A stretch of 64,000 nucleotides of DNA from Streptomyces sp. C10-9-1 (GCF_024497955.1 NZ_JANHKP010000002.1:1-64000); one strand, 5' to 3'. Positions 50,557-60,196 are shown, counted from the first letter of the stretch. Numbers and translations: made by a program. The notes: a model not told the origin generated them from the letters alone.

Positions 50557-52602
50557 GTGCGAGTACGGCAGCGCAGACGAGCCGCGGTCGCGGTCGGAGC
50601 CGCTCTGCTCCTCGCGGCGGCGGGACCGCAGGCTGTGGCGGACGGGAGTGCGGGCACCGCGCGGGAGGGGCCGCAACGCGGCGCACCGCCCGCCGGTGAC
50701 CGGGGCGCACTGGTGCTCGTCCTCGACAGCTCCGCCTCGATGGCCGGGGACGACGGCACCGGCCGTACCCGTCTGGAGTCGGCCCGGCAGGCCGTCGGGA
50801 CCGCGGTCGCCACTCTCCCCGCGGGCCATCCCACCGGCCTGCGGATCCACGGCGCCGAACCGGCCGGGGACTGCACGGGCACCCGGGAGCTGGTCCCCGT
50901 CCACCCGCTCGGCAAGGCCGGGCTGACACGTGCCCTGCGGTCCCTCGAGCCCCGCGGGGACAGTGCGGTCGGGACGGCGCTGGAGCGGGCGGCGCAGGAC
51001 CTTCCCGCGGCCGTCGGCCGTGCGTCGGGCACCCGCACGATCGTGCTGGTCTCGGACGGGCGCGACGGCTGCGGGCTGCCGCCCTGCGAGGCGGCCCGCA
51101 AGGTGGCCCGCGGCACCCCGGGGGTGCGCATCGACGCCATCGGCTTCCAGGTGGGCGGTGCCGCCCGAGCCGAACTGGAGTGCGTCGCCGCGGCGGGGGC
51201 CGGGCGCTACCGCGACGCCCCGGACGCCGGGGCGCTCGCCCGGGAGCTGCAGCGCAGCGCGCAACTCGCCGCGGACTCCTACCGCCTGCGCGGTACCCCG
51301 GTGTCCGGTTCCGTCTCAGGCGACCGGGCCCCGGGGCTCGCACCGGGGCAGTACCTCGACTCCCTCGGACCGGGCGAGCGGCGCCACTACTCCCTCCGGC
51401 TGGACGGCGTGTCCACGGCGACCCTCTCGGCGACTGCGGTGCCCCACCCCGGGGCTGCGGCCGACCCCGGTGCCGGACTGCGGACACGGCTGCTCAGGGA
51501 CGGGTCCGCACGCGGCGCGGAGGAAGGCGAGGGAAGCGCCTGCGCGACGGGCGCGGAGTCCTTCGCCCAGGCGGAGGGCGCCGTACCGCTGACCTCCGCG
51601 GTGGCGCGTGTGCCGAGCCGCCGGGGAGCCGGGCGGTGCGACGATGCGGGCCGCTACCTGCTGGTGGTGGAGCGGACGGGCGAGGACGGGCAGGGGGGCG
51701 CACCCTGGCCGCTGGAACTCGCCTACACCCTGGAGGAGCCGCCGGATGAGGACGCGGCACCGCCGCCGGTCGGGGACGGCGGGGAGGCCGCGCTCCCCGC
51801 TTCGGCCGAACTCCCGCACGGCGAACCCGTTGAGGTCCGCGGAGGAAGCGGCTTCAACGACGCACGGGAGATCGGGCCGGGGGTCTGGCGGGACGGCCTG
51901 CTCCCCTCGCAGACCGTCTGGTACCGCGTGGCCGTCGGCTGGGGCCAACGGCTGCGGTACTCGGTGGAGTTCACCGGGGAGCCCGTGGTCGAGGGCTGGT
52001 CCGGGAAGCACTCGTACGGTGCCACGCGGGTGTACACGCCGACCCGGGTCCCGGTCGGGGAGGCGGACGGCCGCACCCGGCGCACGGCCTACGCCGGGCG
52101 GTCGGCGTCACTGGACATGGCGACGGTGCCCGTCGCCTGGGCCAACCGCTACGGAAGCGGGGCCCATGTCGGCCCCGTGCACACGAGCGGGGGCTTCTAC
52201 ATCGCGGTGACACTGGGGGCCGGGGCCGCCGAGATCGCGGACGATCCGCGGGTGGGCGTGGTGCTCAGGCTGTCGGTCATCGGTGAGCGGAGGGACGGGG
52301 CGGGTCCCGGGGCACCCGCGGCGGACGGCGGTGGACCGGCGGACCCGGCGGCCGACGGGACCCCGGTGGACCGGGGGCGTGAAGCACCCCCTCGCGCGGA
52401 CAACGCCCATGACTCCGGGGCAGGATGGTCCGGCATGGCGCTCGCCGCCCTCGCCGGAGCGGCCACGGTGCTCCTGGTGCGCAGGCGCAGGGCGGCGGCG
52501 GAACGGGCGCCCGCCGTGTGCCGGGCTGCAGAGGCGGTGGGCGCCGCCGGAGACGGGGCCGCCACGGTGGCGGACCCCTCGGACGCAAGGAGGCGTGCGT
52601 GA
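50557..52602 (+). CDS. Secreted, membrane-anchored VWA protein
   Basis: A 681-residue exported protein. The N-terminal signal sequence (about 1-28, AAVAVGAALLLAAAGPQAVA) precedes a von Willebrand A domain with a MIDAS motif DSSAS (about 57-61) and SDGRDG. Two further beta-rich modules follow: one beginning YLDSLGPGERRHYSLRLD and one beginning GSGFNDAREIGPGVWRDGLLPSQTVWYRVAVGWGQ. A transmembrane helix is at about 628-646 with a basic cytoplasmic tail. It starts with GTG; GGGGAGGGGG lies upstream. The stop overlaps the start of the next gene, which has the same two modules. Confidence 0.85.
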   Translation: MRVRQRRRAAVAVGAALLLAAAGPQAVADGSAGTAREGPQRGAPPAGDRGALVLVLDSSASMAGDDGTGRTRLESARQAVGTAVATLPAGHPTGLRIHGAEPAGDCTGTRELVPVHPLGKAGLTRALRSLEPRGDSAVGTALERAAQDLPAAVGRASGTRTIVLVSDGRDGCGLPPCEAARKVARGTPGVRIDAIGFQVGGAARAELECVAAAGAGRYRDAPDAGALARELQRSAQLAADSYRLRGTPVSGSVSGDRAPGLAPGQYLDSLGPGERRHYSLRLDGVSTATLSATAVPHPGAAADPGAGLRTRLLRDGSARGAEEGEGSACATGAESFAQAEGAVPLTSAVARVPSRRGAGRCDDAGRYLLVVERTGEDGQGGAPWPLELAYTLEEPPDEDAAPPPVGDGGEAALPASAELPHGEPVEVRGGSGFNDAREIGPGVWRDGLLPSQTVWYRVAVGWGQRLRYSVEFTGEPVVEGWSGKHSYGATRVYTPTRVPVGEADGRTRRTAYAGRSASLDMATVPVAWANRYGSGAHVGPVHTSGGFYIAVTLGAGAAEIADDPRVGVVLRLSVIGERRDGAGPGAPAADGGGPADPAADGTPVDRGREAPPRADNAHDSGAGWSGMALAALAGAATVLLVRRRRAAAERAPAVCRAAEAVGAAGDGAATVADPSDARRRA

Positions 52603-54014
52603 GGAAGCGCAGCGCAGCCCGGAGCGCACTGGCCGGAGCCGTCGCGGTGTGCGCGTTCGCGGCACCGTCCGCTCCGGCCGCGGCAGCGGAGGGGCCCGGA
52701 CCGGGCGCGTACACCTTCGACACGGGGGCGCACCGGGTGTCCGGCGCCTCCGTGAACACCGAGGGCCCCGTGCTGGAGGCCGGTTCGACCTACCGGGACA
52801 GCATCGCGCCGGAGGGCAAGCGCTACTACCGGATCGACCTCGACGACCGGGTGGACGCCTACCTCTCCGCGGTGGCCGTCCCGGAGCCGGGCAGCCGGGT
52901 CGCCTACGGCGACGGACTCTCGGTGACGATCGAGGACCGCTCCGGGCGCTCGTGCGACAGCGGCACGGCGCGCTTCGGGTCGGCGGACTACGCCCGTCCG
53001 ATCGCCGACTACGCCGAGCGGCGGATCACCGGACGGAGCACCTGCCAGGAGGCCGGGCCCTACTACGTGCTGCTGGAGCGGAACGGCGAACAGGACTCCT
53101 CGCCCGGCCCGTGGCAGGTGGAGATCCGTCTCGTCACCGAGCCGAGGCCCGCGGCCCCGGTACCCACCGAGGCTCCCGAGGAGTGGCCCTCGGCCTCCCC
53201 GGCGGCTCCGGCCGGCGGCCCGACGGCACGCGCGGGCGGCCACGGGTTCCATGACGCCACCGGGCTCGACCAGGGGGAGTGGCAGGACGAGATCGCGCCG
53301 GGCGAGACGCTGTTCTACCGGGTCCCCGTCGACTGGGGGCAGCAGCTCTTCGTCAGCGCCGACCTCGGCAGCAGCACCGCGGAGGGGGACGGCGTCGGCA
53401 ACGCGCTCGCGGTCTCCCTGTACAACCCGGCCCGCGGCCTGGTGGACCGGGAGTCCGCGGTGAGGTACGACGGCAAGCAGAAGAGCCTGTCGATCGACCC
53501 GCTGCCGCCGGTCGCCCACGAGAACCGCCACGACTCCGACAGCAGCGTGGGCGCCATGCGCTTCGCCGGCTGGTACTACCTGTCGGTGACGCTCAGCCCG
53601 GAGACGGCCGGGTCCTTCGGCGACCGGCCGCTGCCGCTCACCCTGCGCGTCGACGTCACCGGGGAGGCGGGGGCGGGTCCGGGGTACGAGGGACCGGCGG
53701 GTGACTTCCGGGTCACCTCCGAGGACCGGTCCGCCGCGGACTCCGGTCGCAACGCCGCGCAGGAGAGCGGTGGTGCCATGGCCGTGGTCGCCGCCGTGGC
53801 CCTGGGCACCGGAACCCTGCTGGTGCTCGGGCTCGGGGTGTGGACCCTGGCGGCACGGCGGCGCGCGGCCATGGGCACGGGGGCGGCCGCCCTGCCCGCC
53901 CAAGCGGCGGGGGCGCCGCCGGTGCCCGGTTTCGGTCCGGACGACGGGTACCCGGGCCGGTACGAGGCGCCGGTGCACGGGCAGGGCGGGTACGGGCCGC
54001 CGCCCGCCTCCTGA
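52599..54014 (+). CDS. Secreted, membrane-anchored partner of the VWA protein
   Basis: A 471-residue exported protein translated from a GTG that overlaps the VWA stop. It has a signal sequence (about 1-30), then the same two modules as the VWA protein but without the VWA domain: YRDSIAPEGKRYYRIDLDDRV, and GGHGFHDATGLDQGEWQDEIAPGETLFYRVPVDWGQQL. A linker of Pro, Ala and Glu separates them. A transmembrane helix is at about 387-410, and the cytoplasmic tail is rich in Gly, Pro and Tyr. The repeat of modules in two coupled genes points to a heteromeric surface complex. No function is known. Confidence 0.82.
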   Translation: MRKRSAARSALAGAVAVCAFAAPSAPAAAAEGPGPGAYTFDTGAHRVSGASVNTEGPVLEAGSTYRDSIAPEGKRYYRIDLDDRVDAYLSAVAVPEPGSRVAYGDGLSVTIEDRSGRSCDSGTARFGSADYARPIADYAERRITGRSTCQEAGPYYVLLERNGEQDSSPGPWQVEIRLVTEPRPAAPVPTEAPEEWPSASPAAPAGGPTARAGGHGFHDATGLDQGEWQDEIAPGETLFYRVPVDWGQQLFVSADLGSSTAEGDGVGNALAVSLYNPARGLVDRESAVRYDGKQKSLSIDPLPPVAHENRHDSDSSVGAMRFAGWYYLSVTLSPETAGSFGDRPLPLTLRVDVTGEAGAGPGYEGPAGDFRVTSEDRSAADSGRNAAQESGGAMAVVAAVALGTGTLLVLGLGVWTLAARRRAAMGTGAAALPAQAAGAPPVPGFGPDDGYPGRYEAPVHGQGGYGPPPAS

Positions 54015-54117
54015 GCGGGAGGGCAGGGCGCTCCGGACCCCGCGCAGCCCGTGTGCCTCCGTCGCTGTCGAGGCGGACCGGTCACCGTGCCCGCGCCTCG
54101 GGCCTGGTGAGCACGGG

Positions 54118-55458
54118 TCAGATACGGGTCAGGGCCCAGATCCCGACGGCGAAGCAGAGCAGCGCCACGACGAGGACGGGCACGGCGACCCTCGTGGGCG
54201 GTCCCGGCCGGCGGGGGGACTCCGGAGCGGCCACCGGGCCCGTGGTGAAGGCACCCTGGGCCGCCGCCGGGGGCGCACCGTGCTCCGTGTAGGCCCGGGT
54301 CGGTGCCGAGGGGTCGTGGGGCGCGGGGGCCGGGTGCGCGGTGAACGGCGGGGCAGGTGGGACCGGGGCGGCGGGCGCGGGCGGCACGCCTGCCGCCGAC
54401 GGTCCGGCCGGCCCCGGCTCGGGCCGCGGCACTCCCTGCCCCGGGGGAGCGCTGCCGGTGGCCGAGGTGCCCGTGGGCGCGTGGTGCCGTGGTGCCGAGG
54501 GCCCAGGCGGAGGGGCGAGGCGGAAGCTGCCGGTCTCCGAGGCCGGGGTGGCGCCGGACCGCGTGCCGGAGTCGGCCGTCGCGGGGCCGGACGGGCCGAA
54601 ACCGGGAGGCAGCGGTCCCAACTGGTCGAAGATCTCCACCGGTTCCTCTTCGGGCGCCGCTTCGGGCAGCAGCTCCACTGCCGCGGCAAGGGCCTTGCGC
54701 GCACCCGTCGCGGTGCGGAACCGCGCCTGTGGATCCGGTTGGAGCAGACCGGCGAGCACCTGCCACAGGGGCTCGGCGACGCCGTTCGGTGCCCCCGGGG
54801 TCCCGTGCAGGGCGAAGTACTCGATCAGGGCCCGGGCGTCGGGTTTGCTCCCCTGGAGGAGGTACAGGCCGACCAGCCCGGCGGCGAAGAGGTCCGCGGG
54901 GAAGTCGGGCTCGGCCCCCAGCATCTGCTCGGGGGCGAAGTACCCGGGCGTCCCCACGACGTAGTCGGTCTCGGTCAGGCGGGGCTCGCCCTTGCGCATC
55001 GCGATGCCGAAGTCAGAGACGCGCAGATGCGGCCTGCCGGTGCCGGTGGCCTCCAGCAGCAGGTTGGCCGGCTTGATGTCCCGGTGCACGACCCCCTCGG
55101 CGTGCACCGCGGCCAGTCCGGACAGCAGCTGGTCGAGCAGGGTGCACACGAAGCGCGGAGGCAGCGGACCGTAGTCGCCGATGACGTGCGCCAGGGAGCC
55201 CCCGGCGACCAGGTCCATGGTGAACAGGACCTTGTCGTCGTCCGCCGCCCAGCTGGCGGGGGCGAGCACATGCGGGTGGTCGATGCGCAGGGCCTGCTCG
55301 CGGACGAAGCGCAGAAGGGTGTGCGCGTCGCTCTGCTGGAGCACCTTGGCGGCCACGTACCGCCGCCTGCGGTGGTCCCAGGAGCGCCAGACCGCCCCGA
55401 CGGCACCGCGTCCGATCGGATCCACCAGCTCGTACCGTCCGGCGAAGACCTCACCCAT
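54118..55458 (-). CDS. Ser/Thr protein kinase with C-terminal membrane anchor
   Basis: A 446-residue kinase with catalytic residues intact: GRGAVGAVW glycine loop (about 16-24), Lys38 in VAAKVL, HRDIKPAN at 125-132, DFG at 149-151 and GTPGYFAPEQ. The kinase domain covers about 8-260; a Pro/Ala/Gly-rich linker follows, and a single membrane segment is at about 425-443 close to the end, with no outside sensor domain. Such anchors are seen in several streptomycete kinases. It is convergent with the VWA pair and lies 57 bp downstream of the XRE gene. Confidence 0.93.
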   Translation of the reverse strand: MGEVFAGRYELVDPIGRGAVGAVWRSWDHRRRRYVAAKVLQQSDAHTLLRFVREQALRIDHPHVLAPASWAADDDKVLFTMDLVAGGSLAHVIGDYGPLPPRFVCTLLDQLLSGLAAVHAEGVVHRDIKPANLLLEATGTGRPHLRVSDFGIAMRKGEPRLTETDYVVGTPGYFAPEQMLGAEPDFPADLFAAGLVGLYLLQGSKPDARALIEYFALHGTPGAPNGVAEPLWQVLAGLLQPDPQARFRTATGARKALAAAVELLPEAAPEEEPVEIFDQLGPLPPGFGPSGPATADSGTRSGATPASETGSFRLAPPPGPSAPRHHAPTGTSATGSAPPGQGVPRPEPGPAGPSAAGVPPAPAAPVPPAPPFTAHPAPAPHDPSAPTRAYTEHGAPPAAAQGAFTTGPVAAPESPRRPGPPTRVAVPVLVVALLCFAVGIWALTRI

Positions 55459-55515
55459 GTCCGCTGCGCCCGCTCCTCGTCGCCTCGTGTTCCCCGTGCC
55501 GAGTCGTGAAGCCCG

Positions 55516-56064
55516 TCAGCTCTGGTGCGCCTCGTAGTGGGCGACCGCGTCGGCCGTCCGGCCCGCGCCGTACACCCGGAGGAACTCCGCCAGCTCCGGG
55601 TGGGTCTGTGCGAGGGAGTCGGCCGCGTCGATGATGTCGCCGGCGGCGGCCACGGAACGCAGCAGCGACTGGATCTCGCGCACCACGCGCTTGACCGTGG
55701 GGGCTCCCGAGGTTCCGCCGGAGTGGCTGGTGGCGGTGAGGACCGAGCCGCCCTGCGACTTCTTGATCTCCTCCATGCGGGTCGTGGCCTCGACCGCGCT
55801 CACACTGCCGTCCGCGACCTGGCCCGCGAGCTCCTGGAGAGCCTGCACGCGCTGCACCACCGCCGGGTTTCCGATCTTGGCCCGCTGGCCGCTCATCAGC
55901 TGCGACAGCATGGGGGCGGACAGCCCGAGGACTCCGGCCAGCCGCGCCTGGTTGAGCCCCAGGTCGTCGATGAGCCTGCGGAAGAGCGCCCCCAGCGGCT
56001 CTCCGTACCAGCTGCGCTGCAACTCCCGGGCTCTTGCCGTCGTCTCCTGCTGTGCCGCGTCCAT
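55516..56064 (-). CDS. XRE-type DNA-binding protein
   Basis: A 182-residue protein with a helix-turn-helix (LGLNQARLAGVLGLSAPMLSQLMSGQRAKIGNP at about 35-67) and a C-terminal helical region (about 110-180). Upstream of the same-direction kinase gene with a 57-bp gap, the two may be co-transcribed, and the kinase may control the regulator. The targets are unknown. Confidence 0.85.
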   Translation of the reverse strand: MDAAQQETTARARELQRSWYGEPLGALFRRLIDDLGLNQARLAGVLGLSAPMLSQLMSGQRAKIGNPAVVQRVQALQELAGQVADGSVSAVEATTRMEEIKKSQGGSVLTATSHSGGTSGAPTVKRVVREIQSLLRSVAAAGDIIDAADSLAQTHPELAEFLRVYGAGRTADAVAHYEAHQS

Positions 56065-56171
56065 CGCGCCTCCCCATCGCTGTCCCCGACCGGGCTTCGC
56101 TGCTGCGAACCCGCCTGCATCCTACGGAGCGCGGCCCGCCGCCGGGAGGCCCGAGAGGACTCCGGTCCTTA

Positions 56172-56202
56172 TTGCGGGATCACGGGGATGACCCGGTACT
56201 CT
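56172..56202 (+). promoter_or_regulatory. Possible promoter of the tRNA-Ala gene
   Basis: TTGCGG (56172-56177) and TACTCT (56197-56202) with a 19-base spacer, 56 bp before the tRNA. The spacer is long, so the call is weak. Confidence 0.4.
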
Positions 56203-56258
56203 GGTCCGCGACGGTGACGGGTCCGCCCGCTCCGTCCTGCGGCGGTCCGTCCGTTCGC

Positions 56259-56331
56259 GGGGCCTTAGCTCAGTTGGTAGAGCGCTGTCTTTGCATGGCA
56301 GATGTCAGGGGTTCGACTCCCCTAGGCTCCA
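56259..56331 (+). tRNA. tRNA-Ala (TGC)
   Basis: 73 nt. GGGGCCT pairs with AGGCTCC, with one G-T pair; the anticodon TGC is at 56292-56294. D-arm and T-arm elements are normal. CCA is not encoded. Confidence 0.97.
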
Positions 56332-56338
56332 CTTTCTC

Positions 56339-56373
56339 ACCCCTCTGACCTGCGAAGACATGGTCAGAGGGGT
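56339..56373 (+). terminator. Terminator after tRNA-Ala
   Basis: Perfect 12-bp stem (56339-56350 with 56362-56373) with an 11-base loop, followed by a short T-rich run. Confidence 0.8.
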
Positions 56374-56878
56374 GTTTGCGTCCCGTGCTCCGCGCTGATG
56401 CCGCGGGGCGGCACGGCTGCCGGGCGCCCGGCTTCGCCGTCCGCTGCGGTGCCCGTGCCCGCCGTGTGCGAGCGGAGGGCCAGCGGCACCCGGGGCGGGC
56501 GCACGGGCCCGGGTGCCGCTGCACCCGCCGCCGGTCCCGACGCCTCGGGCTGCCGTGCCGCGATGCCGGTCTCGTCCCCTGTCCACACTCCTCAAGACAC
56601 CGCCGCGCGGCGGCTTGTGACGGTGCGTGCAGCAGGTTCGCCCCTCCGGGGCCGCGGTGGCCGCCCAGCCGCCCGGAGGCGGCCGCATACGGCACCCCTA
56701 CCCCGCGTATCCGGGGCCCGCATCCGGTGCGCGCCCTTTCAGGGCGGGTGGTGTCTGCGCCGGACGGGTGGTGTTCATCGGAAGAACTGCGCGGTGGTGG
56801 CGTCGCTCCCACACTCCCCGAGATGCGTACACATCATGAGAAAGGTATGTAAAGCGCTCAACCCGAAAGTGAGGGGTC
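56374..56878. other. 505-bp gap without a recognisable gene
   Basis: Several open frames cross this stretch on both strands, but none has a start with a ribosome binding site or a recognisable product. The last 40 bp are A-rich and contain GTATGTAAAG, which may be part of the promoter of the downstream gene. Confidence 0.6.
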
Positions 56879-57544
56879 ATGGCTGCCAACACGGCCAGGA
56901 ATCTGTGGACCGCGGTCGTCACCGCGTTCTTCGCACTGCTCGCCGCACTGGGCTTCGGCACCGCCGCCGCGTCCACCGCCGGCTCCGCCGCCGCGCCGAA
57001 CCCGGCCGCTCCCCGGGCGGACCGTACCGCCGCCCCGCGGACGCGGAAGCCGCGCAGCGCGGTACCGGCCCAGAGGAGAAGGTCGGTCGACGCCGCCCGG
57101 TACACCGCACGGGACCGGTCGCTGCCGCCCACGATGAAGCAGCGCATCCGCGCCGAGGCGCACGGTGCCGCGCCGGCCGCCCGCCAGCTCGCCCTGCCCG
57201 CCCCCTCCGGTGCGGCCGTCGGGCATCCCGTCCCGGCCGCGTGCGGAGCAGGGAGCCCGTCCGGGGCGTCCGCGCATCCGCTCAGCGGCCGACGAGCCCT
57301 GCTCAGCGCCCGCACCGCCGCCCGGCTGGCCCGCCCCGCAGCGACCCTCGGCCGCCTCTGCGCCGCCGCGGTGGTCGTCCGCCCCGCCCGTGCCCTCTTC
57401 GCCCGGTCCACCGCGGGCCGTGCGCCCCGCACCGCCGCCCACGTCGCCGAGCGCCACGCGGCCGCCGCGCAGGCCACCGGCTCCGACCCGGCACGCGCCG
57501 AGGCCGTCGCCGCCCACCGCGACGCCTATGTGATCGCAGCATGA
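56879..57544 (+). CDS. Hypothetical membrane protein, Ala/Arg-rich (DUF6344-like)
   Basis: A 221-residue protein of unknown function. It starts with MAANTARNLWTAVVTAFFALLAALGFGTAAAS, a likely N-terminal membrane segment or signal, followed by a basic region rich in Ala, Arg and Pro. The name DUF6344 is from memory and not certain. It is convergent with the DUF5324 gene. Confidence 0.65.
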   Translation: MAANTARNLWTAVVTAFFALLAALGFGTAAASTAGSAAAPNPAAPRADRTAAPRTRKPRSAVPAQRRRSVDAARYTARDRSLPPTMKQRIRAEAHGAAPAARQLALPAPSGAAVGHPVPAACGAGSPSGASAHPLSGRRALLSARTAARLARPAATLGRLCAAAVVVRPARALFARSTAGRAPRTAAHVAERHAAAAQATGSDPARAEAVAAHRDAYVIAA

Positions 57545-57605
57545 GGCGCCGGGAGCGTCCGCCTCTCCCGGCGCCTCGGTCCGCGGGGAACCGGCCCGGC
57601 CCGCG

Positions 57606-58286
57606 TCAGCGGCCCTCGTCGCCTTCCGCAGCCTCCGACTCGTCCTGCTTCGCCCGGACCTCCGGGTCCAGACCGGCCTGCTCGCTGCCGTCCACGGACG
57701 ACAGGCGACCTCGCTCGGAGACCTCGGTGGCCGCCGGCGGCTCCACCAGCCAGTCCGGGTTGGCCTGCCGGTCCCACCACTTCCACAGGGCGATCAGACC
57801 GCCGGCCACCACACCGGCGACCGCCAGGCCCTTGACCGTGCGGCCGGTGCGTGAGCGCCGCTCGTGCTTCCTCACCAGCTTCTGGACGTCCTTGGCGCTC
57901 ACCTGGCCGCGCAGCGCCGCCATGGCGGCGGCCGAGCGGGCTGCCGCCTCCCTGCCGACGGGCTGCGCCGCGGCCAGTGCGTACTCCACCCGGGGGGTCG
58001 TGTAGTCCGCCGCCTGACGTGCGGCCTTGCGGGCATGCACGGCGGCACGGTGCGCGGCCTCGTCGACCTTGGGCGGCACGCGCGGCGCCACGTACACGTC
58101 GTACTGGGCGCGTGCCTGCGCGGCGGCCCTGTGGACCGAGGGCGCGAGCCTGACGCGTGCTTCGCGCGCGTAGAGAACGGCATGGTCCCTGGCCGTGCCG
58201 GCGTAGGGCGCCACCACTTCCGCGGCGTGCAGGACGCTGTCCTTCGCCGAACCGGTCGCGGCGCGCACGCTGTCGTTGCGGGTCAC
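57606..58286 (-). CDS. DUF5324 family protein
   Basis: A 226-residue protein. It has a helical, Ala/Arg/Val-rich N-terminal two-thirds ([36 protein letters not shown]) that resembles apolipoprotein-like or coiled repeats, a basic stretch ([14 protein letters not shown]), one membrane helix at about 151-170 ([19 protein letters not shown]) and an acidic C-terminal tail. The family occurs in streptomycetes and has no known function. Confidence 0.8.
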   Translation of the reverse strand: MTRNDSVRAATGSAKDSVLHAAEVVAPYAGTARDHAVLYAREARVRLAPSVHRAAAQARAQYDVYVAPRVPPKVDEAAHRAAVHARKAARQAADYTTPRVEYALAAAQPVGREAAARSAAAMAALRGQVSAKDVQKLVRKHERRSRTGRTVKGLAVAGVVAGGLIALWKWWDRQANPDWLVEPPAATEVSERGRLSSVDGSEQAGLDPEVRAKQDESEAAEGDEGR

Positions 58287-58609
58287 GGGATCCTCCTCCT
58301 CGGTGGCGTTCTGAGGGCCTGCTTATGTCCCCTTATGGGGCACAGTTACGCCTTTCCACCCGATGGCACATCATGCCCGGGTCAGGCCGCCTCGGCATGC
58401 GGGGCGGGCATCCGGGTCACCCCGGACACGTACGGGCGGGTCGCCGAGGGCTGCCCCGCCGACCCCCGCCGAGCCGGTGCCGCGTGCGCCACCGGTCCCT
58501 TTCGCATGCCCACCGGCCGCTTCGGCATTCCCACGGCCCCGTCCGTGCGAGGATCGGGCAGTCGGCCGGCAGGCCGGGGAAGACACACAGACCTTTCGGA
58601 AGGCACACC
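58287..58609. promoter_or_regulatory. Gap between DUF5324 and the cyclophilin gene
   Basis: 323 bp of divergent upstream sequence with no gene. A small inverted repeat (TGTCCCC/GGGGCACA around 58326-58342) is the only feature I noticed. Promoters for both genes are expected here. Confidence 0.4.
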
Positions 58610-59143
58610 GTGGCCGAGCAGCTCTACGCCACCCTCAAGACCACTCGCGGCGACATCGAGGTCCGGCTCCTGCCGTTTCACGCGCCGAGGACCGTGAAGA
58701 ACTTCGTGGAGCTCGCGACAGGCGAGCGCGAGTGGGTGCACCCGGCCACCGGGGCGGCCTCCCGGGACCCGCTCTACGACGGGACCGTCTTCCACCGGGT
58801 GATCGGCGGCTTCATGATCCAGGGCGGTGACCCGCTGGGCAACGGCACCGGAGGACCCGGCTACGAGTTCGCCGACGAGTTCCACCCCGAGCTCGCCTTC
58901 GACCGTCCCTATCTGCTGGCCATGGCCAACGCCGGCCCGGGCACCAACGGCTCGCAGTTCTTCATCACGGTCTCGCCGACCGCGTGGCTGACGCGCAAGC
59001 ACACCATCTTCGGAGAGGTGAGCACCGAGGCCGCCCGGAAGGTCGTGGACGCCATCGCCGCCGCGCCGACCAACCCCCGCACCCATCGCCCGATCGAGGA
59101 CATCGCGATCGAGACCGTCGTCGTCGAGACCCGCGAACGCTGA
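58610..59143 (+). CDS. Cyclophilin-type peptidyl-prolyl isomerase
   Basis: Speeds cis-trans isomerisation of proline bonds in proteins. The 177-residue cytoplasmic protein has the cyclophilin core: [39 protein letters not shown] and HTIFGEV. The start is a GTG; the frame is open upstream, but that part is not coding. It precedes the rhomboid gene by 150 bp. Confidence 0.95.
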   Translation: MAEQLYATLKTTRGDIEVRLLPFHAPRTVKNFVELATGEREWVHPATGAASRDPLYDGTVFHRVIGGFMIQGGDPLGNGTGGPGYEFADEFHPELAFDRPYLLAMANAGPGTNGSQFFITVSPTAWLTRKHTIFGEVSTEAARKVVDAIAAAPTNPRTHRPIEDIAIETVVVETRER

Positions 59144-59293
59144 CCGTACGGGCCCTTCGGGGACGTCCCGAGGGGGACGGGCGGGGCGGGCGCCCGGCAC
59201 GGGCCCCTGTGTGGCGGCCCCGGGAACCTCCCGGCCCGCCCGTCCGTAAGGATGGGCAGGGCGTAGTCGCGAGCCCGGAAGGACGGGGACCTC

Positions 59294-60196
59294 ATGGACC
59301 AGGAGCCAGGCAGCCCGCAGAATCCGCGGGGAGCGCACGAGCTGCCGCGCTGCTATCGGCACCCGGAGCGGGAGACGGGCATCCGGTGCACCCGCTGCGA
59401 GCGCCCCATCTGCACGGAGTGCATGATCAGCGCCTCGGTCGGCTTCCAGTGCCCGGAGTGCGTGCGCACCGGCTCCGGCACGGGCCATTCACCGGGCGCC
59501 AGCATGCCGCGGACCCTCGCCGGCGGCGCGGTTGCCTCGGACCCGAGGCTGGTCACCAAGGTGCTCGTGGGGCTCAACGCCGCGGTCTTCCTGCTGACGC
59601 TGGTCCTCGGCGACCAACTCGTGCACCGGCTGACCCTGATCGGCGGCGCCTACGACCCGCAGCTCCGCGACGTGGTGGGGGTGGCCGCCGACGGAGAGTG
59701 GTACCGCCTGGTCACCTCGGTGTTCCTGCACCAGGAGATCTGGCACATCTTCTTCAACATGCTGCTGCTGTGGTGGTTGGGCGGCCCGCTGGAGCAGGCG
59801 CTCGGCCGGGTGCGCTTCCTCGCCCTCTACCTGGTCTCCGGCTTCGCGGGCAGCGCCCTCACCTATCTGATCGCCGCGCCGCAGCAGGGGTCGCTGGGGG
59901 CCTCGGGGGCGGTCTACGGGCTCTTCGGGGCGACCGTCGTCCTGATGCGGAGGATGCGGCAGGACCTGCGCCCCGTCGTGGTCCTGCTGGCGATCAACCT
60001 GGTGATCACGTTCGTGGCGCCGGGGATCGCCTGGGAAGCCCATGTCGGCGGTCTGGTCGCCGGGGCGGCGATCGCGTACGGGATGGTGCACGCGCCGTCC
60101 GGCCGCAAGCGGGTCCCCGTGCAGTTCGCGACGTGCGCTCTGGTGCTCCTGGTCGCGACCGGTGTCGTCGTCGGCCGGACGATGGCGCTCACCTGA
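59294..60196 (+). CDS. Rhomboid protease with N-terminal zinc finger
   Basis: An intramembrane serine protease of 300 aa. The N-terminal 50 residues contain a B-box-like zinc site (CYRHPERETGIRCTRCERPICTECM, FQCPECV). The membrane domain has about six or seven helices with FFNMLLLWWLG, the active-site GASGAVYGLFG (Ser204) and the second-residue histidine in WEAHVGGL (His250). The natural substrates are unknown. It is followed by a group of DnaA boxes. Confidence 0.93.
   Translation: MDQEPGSPQNPRGAHELPRCYRHPERETGIRCTRCERPICTECMISASVGFQCPECVRTGSGTGHSPGASMPRTLAGGAVASDPRLVTKVLVGLNAAVFLLTLVLGDQLVHRLTLIGGAYDPQLRDVVGVAADGEWYRLVTSVFLHQEIWHIFFNMLLLWWLGGPLEQALGRVRFLALYLVSGFAGSALTYLIAAPQQGSLGASGAVYGLFGATVVLMRRMRQDLRPVVVLLAINLVITFVAPGIAWEAHVGGLVAGAAIAYGMVHAPSGRKRVPVQFATCALVLLVATGVVVGRTMALT

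Noticed and set aside
52197..53978. 593-codon open frame opposite the second surface protein
   Set aside because: Antisense shadow; the plus-strand gene has signal peptide, repeat modules and a membrane helix.
56259..56331. tRNA-Ala as attachment site
   Set aside because: Same reason; flanking genes are ordinary streptomycete genes.
56398..58005. Open frame through the gap and the DUF6344-like gene
   Set aside because: Very Arg/Pro-rich, no ribosome binding site at its start, and it overlaps better supported genes.
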